The notes under the pieces are model-generated. The model ran no database searches. It was not told the origin of the DNA and worked only from the letters and a program-made list of their open reading frames with translations. Shown one piece after another: positions 60,025 to 64,000 of a stretch of DNA of 64,000 nucleotides; position 1 is the first letter of the stretch; each line of letters begins with the position of its first letter. The position numbers and the translations under genes were made by a program. Source of the stretch: Rhizomicrobium palustre. Lineage in GTDB: Bacteria > Pseudomonadota > Alphaproteobacteria > Micropepsales > Micropepsaceae. Location of the stretch: NCBI RefSeq assembly GCF_011761565.1, contig NZ_JAASRM010000001.1, positions 186,139 to 250,138 on the forward strand, given 5' to 3'.

Positions 60025-60935
60025 CGCCCCTGCCCCACTTGGCTGAAATAGGCATCTTCCAGAGCCCGTGTGGACTCAGCAAAGCTCGACACCTCGAACC
60101 CCGCACCGAGGAGTTCGCGGATCAACCGAGCCCGCGAGGCCGCGCTGCGCGGATGGGTGATCAGCGCGTGGTATTCATCGGCCTCGATCACGTCCACCCC
60201 GGCGCGCGCATCGAGAAAATCGCGCAAATCAGCCCGGGCGGTGGCGATTTCGACAATGTAGCGGGGCCGCGCCACATCTTTGACCTTGATGGCATTGCCG
60301 CCGACGATCATCCCCTCTTCGATGATGATCATTTCCGAACAGTAATCTTCGAGCTCCGCGAGAATATGGGAGGACACAACCAGGGTCATGCCGCCGTCTT
60401 TAAGGGAGACCATAAGCGCGGAAAGATCGCGCCGGGCCTGAGGGTCGAGACCGGCCGCAGGTTCGTCCAGAAGCAGGACCTTGGGTTCGTGGACGATGGC
60501 CTGAGCAATGGCGAGGCGCTGGCGCAAGCCGCGGGACAAATCCCCAGCCCGCTGATCGAGCCGATCAGCCAACCCCACCCGGCTGGCCGCCTTATCCACC
60601 GCGGCGGAGGCCAAATCCGAGCCGATGCCGCGCGACCGCGCTGTATAGGTGAGAATGCGCCGCACGCTGAGGGTATCATATAGGCCAAAGAAATCGGGCA
60701 AATAGCCGAGCATGGCGTGGATGCCGCGCGGGTCGGTGCGGGTATCCAATCCCCCGACCGTAACGGAACCCGAATAGGGGTCATCCAGCGCGGCCAAGCA
60801 GCGCAAAAGCGTAGTTTTGCCCGCGCCGTTAGGGCCGACAAGCGCCGTTATGGTCTGGGCGGGTACCGTTAGGGACACGCCTTTCAGCGCCCGAACGGAG
60901 GGGTACTCGTAAACGAGATCGCGTACGTCGATCAT
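60021..60935 (-). CDS. ABC transporter ATP-binding protein
   Basis: A 304-residue ATPase of the CcmA/DRA/Nat type. Walker A is GPNGAGKTTLLRCLAALDDP, signature LSRGLRQRLAIAQAIVHEPK, Walker B LLLDEPAAGLDPQARRD and switch His VVSSHILAELED. The C-terminal 80 residues form a small regulatory tail. First gene of the operon with the permease downstream. The type usually exports a drug, polysaccharide or peptide. Confidence 0.93.
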   Translation of the reverse strand: MIDVRDLVYEYPSVRALKGVSLTVPAQTITALVGPNGAGKTTLLRCLAALDDPYSGSVTVGGLDTRTDPRGIHAMLGYLPDFFGLYDTLSVRRILTYTARSRGIGSDLASAAVDKAASRVGLADRLDQRAGDLSRGLRQRLAIAQAIVHEPKVLLLDEPAAGLDPQARRDLSALMVSLKDGGMTLVVSSHILAELEDYCSEMIIIEEGMIVGGNAIKVKDVARPRYIVEIATARADLRDFLDARAGVDVIEADEYHALITHPRSAASRARLIRELLGAGFEVSSFAESTRALEDAYFSQVGQGR

Positions 60936-61088
60936 GGCTGCTTCGTTGGTGAACCGAAGGATGGTAGCCTGAAATTGTCAAAGATTGATAATATTCGTGA
61001 CCAAAGGGGTAAATTTTCCCGCCCGGATCACATTGCCTCCCGCGGGCGATCTTGCCACAAGCTAGGGCATTATTTTGAGGGATGAACC

Positions 61089-62396
61089 ATGCGCATCGTG
61101 ATGATCGGTTCGGGCTATGTGGGCCTTGTCTCCGGCGCCTGCCTTTCCGAGTTCGGCCATCATGTGACCTGCGTGGACACCGACAAGGCCAAGATCGAGG
61201 GGCTGATCAACGGCGTAATCCCCATCTATGAACCCGGCCTGGATGAGGTGGTCGCCGCCAACGTCAAGGCGGGGCGGCTTTCCTTCACCACCGATCTTGC
61301 CTCTGCCATGCCGAGCGCCGATGCCGTCTTCATCGCGGTGGGTACGCCCAGCCGCCGTGGTGATGGCCATGCCGATCTCTCCTATGTCTATGCGGCGGCA
61401 GAGGAGATCGCCAAATATCTCGACCGCTATATGGTGGTGGTCACCAAGTCGACAGTACCAGTCGGCACCAATTCCAAGGTCGCCGAAATTATCCGCAGGG
61501 TGCGGCCAGACGCGGATTTCGACGTCGCCTCCAATCCCGAGTTTCTGCGCGAAGGCTCTGCCATCGAGGATTTCCGCCGCCCCGACCGCGTGGTGGTGGG
61601 CTGCACCAGCGAGAAGGCGCGCGGCGTGATGCGCGAAGTCTATCGCCCGCTCTATCTCAACGAGACGCCGATCGTCTTCACTAGCCTCGAAAGCGCGGAG
61701 ATCATCAAATACGCTGCCAATGCTTTTCTCGCGGCCAAAATCACCTTCATCAATGAGATGGCCAATCTCTGCGAAGTGGTCGGCGCCAATGTGCAGGATG
61801 TGGCGCGCGGCATGGGGCTGGACGGCCGTATCGGCGGCAAGTTCCTGCATGCCGGTCCCGGCTTCGGTGGCTCCTGCTTTCCGAAAGACACGCTGGCACT
61901 TCTGAAGACCACCCAGGAGTTCGGCGTTACGACCAAGATCATCGAAGCGGTGGTTGAGGTGAATGATGCCCGCAAGGTTCAGATGGGCGAGAAGATCGAG
62001 AAGGCTTTCGGCGGCGTCGCCGGCAAGACCATCGCGGTCTTGGGCCTCACCTTCAAGCCGAACACCGACGATATGCGCGATGCGCCGAGCCTCGTGATTG
62101 TGCCTTACCTCAAAAACAAGGGCGCCAAGATCAAAGCCTTCGATCCCGAAGGCATGAAGGAAGCCAAGAAGCATTTCGACGTCGAGTTCTGCAGCGAAAC
62201 CTATGAAACGCTGAAGGATGCCGATGGCGTGGTGATCCTGACCGAATGGAACGAGTTCCGCGCCCTTGATCTGGCCCACGTGAAAGAGCTGCTGAAAAAG
62301 CCCCTGATGGTCGATCTGCGCAACATCTACAAAGCCGATCTCATGGAAAATGCTGGCTTTTCCTATGTCAGCGTGGGCCGCCCGCCAGTTCTTTAA
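61089..62396 (+). CDS. ugd: UDP-glucose 6-dehydrogenase
   Basis: A 435-residue NAD-dependent enzyme that oxidises UDP-glucose twice to UDP-glucuronate for surface polysaccharides. The N-terminal Rossmann motif is IGSGYVGLVSGACLSEFGHH, with VTKSTVPVGTN and NPEFLREGSAIEDF. Catalytic Cys263 lies in GPGFGGSCFPKDTLAL. The C-terminal domain has VLGLTFKPNTDDMRDAPSL and VILTEWNEFRALD. Intact. The ATG lies 9 bases after GAGGGA. Confidence 0.97.
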   Translation: MRIVMIGSGYVGLVSGACLSEFGHHVTCVDTDKAKIEGLINGVIPIYEPGLDEVVAANVKAGRLSFTTDLASAMPSADAVFIAVGTPSRRGDGHADLSYVYAAAEEIAKYLDRYMVVVTKSTVPVGTNSKVAEIIRRVRPDADFDVASNPEFLREGSAIEDFRRPDRVVVGCTSEKARGVMREVYRPLYLNETPIVFTSLESAEIIKYAANAFLAAKITFINEMANLCEVVGANVQDVARGMGLDGRIGGKFLHAGPGFGGSCFPKDTLALLKTTQEFGVTTKIIEAVVEVNDARKVQMGEKIEKAFGGVAGKTIAVLGLTFKPNTDDMRDAPSLVIVPYLKNKGAKIKAFDPEGMKEAKKHFDVEFCSETYETLKDADGVVILTEWNEFRALDLAHVKELLKKPLMVDLRNIYKADLMENAGFSYVSVGRPPVL

Positions 62397-62497
62397 GGCT
62401 TTAAACCCGGACGAATTCTTCTGCTCGGTCGCGGACGCTTCCGATTGTCGCAGAGTTTAGGTAGGCTCCGCCCCGGCTAGGCCAATGGGGGTTGGGG

Positions 62498-63181
62498 ATG
62501 GGCACACTTTGGGTGGTTGCACCGCTCGTCGTCGCGGGGCTGGGATTCATCGGATTTCTTTTCGGCGCCGGGCATTTGGTACGCGGCCGTTTCATGCGGG
62601 CGGGCGCCGGTCTTGGCGGCGGCGGCCTGATCACCATCGCGGGTCTCGCGGTGGGGCTGATCGGTCTCAATCTGCAATCCTATCAGCGCCTCACCTATGA
62701 GGTGCCGCTCGCTCAGGTGAGCGTGCATGTGGTCAATCCGGCCTTAAAAATCTACACCGTGGCCGTGACCCGTCTCGACGGCACCAACCGGGTGCAGAAC
62801 TGCACGCTACAAGGCGATTCCTGGGAAGTTGGCGGGCGGTTCCAGAAATGGAAGCCCTGGGCCAATGAGATCGGTCTTGATGCCACCTACACGCTCGATC
62901 AGATCACCAACCGCTATAATTCGGCGGCTGAAGGCAACGGCAAGCGCATCACAGCCTGTGATCTGCAAAGCCAACCCTCGGAAGTGAGCAAAGTGCTGCC
63001 TCGCGTGGTAAGCAATTGGATTCTTGCTCATATGATGGTGAAGCAGCGCGAGTTCGGTTCCGCGAGCTACATGCCGCTGGTGGATGGCGCTAAATATACT
63101 GTCATTGCCACCCAATTCGGCTTTAACGCTGAACCGGCAAATGCCATCGCCAACCGCGCCAACGAACGGGTTGGTTTCTAA
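62498..63181 (+). CDS. Membrane-anchored hypothetical protein
   Basis: A 227-residue protein. Two N-terminal membrane helices (about 4-24 and 36-58, Gly-rich: GLGFIGFLFGAG, AGAGLGGGGLITIAGLAVGL) lead to a soluble part of about 160 residues with VVNPALKIYTVAVTRLDG, a Cys pair (NCTLQGD and TACDLQS) and MKQREFGSASYMPLVDG-like sequence. No named family recognised. The Cys pair could form a disulfide, which suggests the soluble part is periplasmic. ATG at 62498 follows TTGGGG. Confidence 0.7.
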   Translation: MGTLWVVAPLVVAGLGFIGFLFGAGHLVRGRFMRAGAGLGGGGLITIAGLAVGLIGLNLQSYQRLTYEVPLAQVSVHVVNPALKIYTVAVTRLDGTNRVQNCTLQGDSWEVGGRFQKWKPWANEIGLDATYTLDQITNRYNSAAEGNGKRITACDLQSQPSEVSKVLPRVVSNWILAHMMVKQREFGSASYMPLVDGAKYTVIATQFGFNAEPANAIANRANERVGF

Positions 63182-63196
63182 ATTCGGCTACTACAT

Positions 63197-63230
63197 AAAA
63201 AACGGAAAGGGCGGGGTTTCCCCCGCCCTC
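63197..63230. terminator. Bidirectional terminator
   Basis: Nine-base-pair stem AGGGCGGGG/CCCCGCCCT with a 4-nt loop, with AAAAAA on the left and CTTGCTTATTT on the right. It serves both the membrane-protein gene and the peptidase gene. Confidence 0.85.
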
Positions 63231-63234
63231 TTGC

Positions 63235-64000
63235 TTATTTCTTGACCGCACCAGACTTCTTATCGCTGAGACCGCGATAATAGAGATACGGTCCGATATC
63301 GGGATCCTTGCCATAGAAGGCGCGGAACATCTCGCCGTAATCCATCGTATGCCCCTTGGAGAGGATCATATCGCGGAAACGCTGGCCGTTTTCACGCGTC
63401 AGCCCGCCATGATCCTCGAACCAGGAATAGGCGTCGTGATCGAGCATCTCGGCCCATTGATAGGCGTAATAGCCGGCCGAATAGCCCTGGCTCCAGATAT
63501 GGGTGAAGTAGCTGGAACGATAGCGCGGCGGCACTTCGGAAAGCGCAAGGCCCGCACTTTTCAGAGCATCCGCTTCAAAGGCATCGACATCGATCTTCGG
63601 CGCGCCGGGCCCGCGGAAGTGCCATTTCAGGTCGAGTTCCGACGAAGCCACCGCTTCGGTCAAGGCATAGCCCTGATTGAAACCCTGCGCCTTCTTGATC
63701 TTGGCAACCAGCGCATCCGGGATCGGCTCATGGGTCTTATAGTGCTTGGCGTAGTTCTTCAGCACTTCGGGATAAAGCGCCCAATGCTCGTTGAACTGGC
63801 TGGGGAACTCCACCACATCGCGCGCCACCGCCGTCCCGGAGGTGGTGGGATATTTCTGGCTGGCGAAAAGCCCATGCAAGGCATGGCCGAATTCGTGGAA
63901 GGCCGTGCGCACATCATCAAAGCTCATCAGCGCCGGATCACCCGCCGCAGGCTTGGTGAAGTTGCAGACGTTGAACACGACGGGCTTGGTACCGAGCAGC
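63235..64000 (-). CDS. M3 family oligopeptidase/peptidyl-dipeptidase, C-terminal part (runs off right edge)
   Basis: The last 255 or so residues of a zinc peptidase of the M3 (Dcp/thimet oligopeptidase) family. The zinc motif is HEFGH (TAFHEFGHALHGLFA), and a third ligand Glu is expected in the following helix (VEFPSQFNEHWALYPEVLKN). The C-terminal IWSQGYSAGYYAYQWAEMLD and MILSKGHTMDYGEMFRAFYG match peptidyl-dipeptidase Dcp best. The start lies outside the window. Confidence 0.93.
   Translation of the reverse strand, partial: LLGTKPVVFNVCNFTKPAAGDPALMSFDDVRTAFHEFGHALHGLFASQKYPTTSGTAVARDVVEFPSQFNEHWALYPEVLKNYAKHYKTHEPIPDALVAKIKKAQGFNQGYALTEAVASSELDLKWHFRGPGAPKIDVDAFEADALKSAGLALSEVPPRYRSSYFTHIWSQGYSAGYYAYQWAEMLDHDAYSWFEDHGGLTRENGQRFRDMILSKGHTMDYGEMFRAFYGKDPDIGPYLYYRGLSDKKSGAVKK

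Overview
This window is a GC-rich chromosomal segment of an alphaproteobacterium. The evidence is a TonB-dependent receptor of the Caulobacter/Xanthomonas type, a complex I NDUFA9-like protein, an FzlA-like GST protein next to queG, a short-form HisG with a HisZ partner, and a tRNA-His with A73 and no G-1. The style resembles Rhizomicrobium/Micropepsaceae or Caulobacter relatives, but I cannot name a genus.

Layout. 1-3.2 kb: 5' part of a TonB receptor (minus strand, running off the left edge), a gene-poor stretch with an IS3 OrfA remnant, and a tRNA-Leu. 3.6-8.5 kb: a YbjQ protein, a small membrane protein, an NDUFA9-like protein, UppP and an S9 peptidase. 8.6-9.3 kb: an accessory gene lying between two inverted repeat arms. 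9.5-15.5 kb: gltD-gltB. 15.5-20.9 kb: nested palindromes, a flavodoxin-fold oxidoreductase, an unexplained structured intergenic region, a CsoR-CopA copper operon and MtgA. 20.9-25.6 kb: FzlA-like protein, QueG, a TPR protein, a hydrolase and an M48 protease. 25.6-28.9 kb: hisS-hisZ-hisG operon (minus). 29-32 kb: PAS protein, a LacI-like protein without a DNA-binding head, and a PadR/HAAS pair. 32-39.5 kb: tRNA-His, AsmA, an orphan solute-binding protein, LysR, GNAT, tRNA-Arg and an altered SRAP protein. 39.5-45.8 kb: XRE regulator, two tandem Gfo/Idh/MocA oxidoreductases, and a vitamin B12 import locus with a cobalamin riboswitch. 45.8-50.7 kb: a two-lobed aspartyl protease with PDZ, an aldo/keto reductase, DUF1993 and a nucleotide pyrophosphatase. 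50.7-57.9 kb: mfd, sdhE, a degenerate Fic/winged-helix protein and recG. 57.9-64 kb: a carboxypeptidase-regulatory-like protein, an ABC exporter pair, ugd, a membrane protein and the C-terminal part of an M3 oligopeptidase.

Most of the window is housekeeping: nitrogen assimilation, histidine synthesis coupled to tRNA charging, DNA repair, cell wall and metal/cofactor transport. The strongest unusual signal is a family of long palindromic repeats with ends like TGTCATCCCGG / CCGGGATGACA. It occurs as a compact hairpin (5.4 kb), nested inside a second inverted pair (15.6 kb), inserted in frame in copA (17.9 kb), and split around a complete gene (8.58-9.34 kb). Other notable items are a Fic protein that has lost both its catalytic His and its inhibitory Glu but keeps a winged helix, a PadR promoter built from 14-bp tandem repeats, and an SRAP protein missing two active-site residues.
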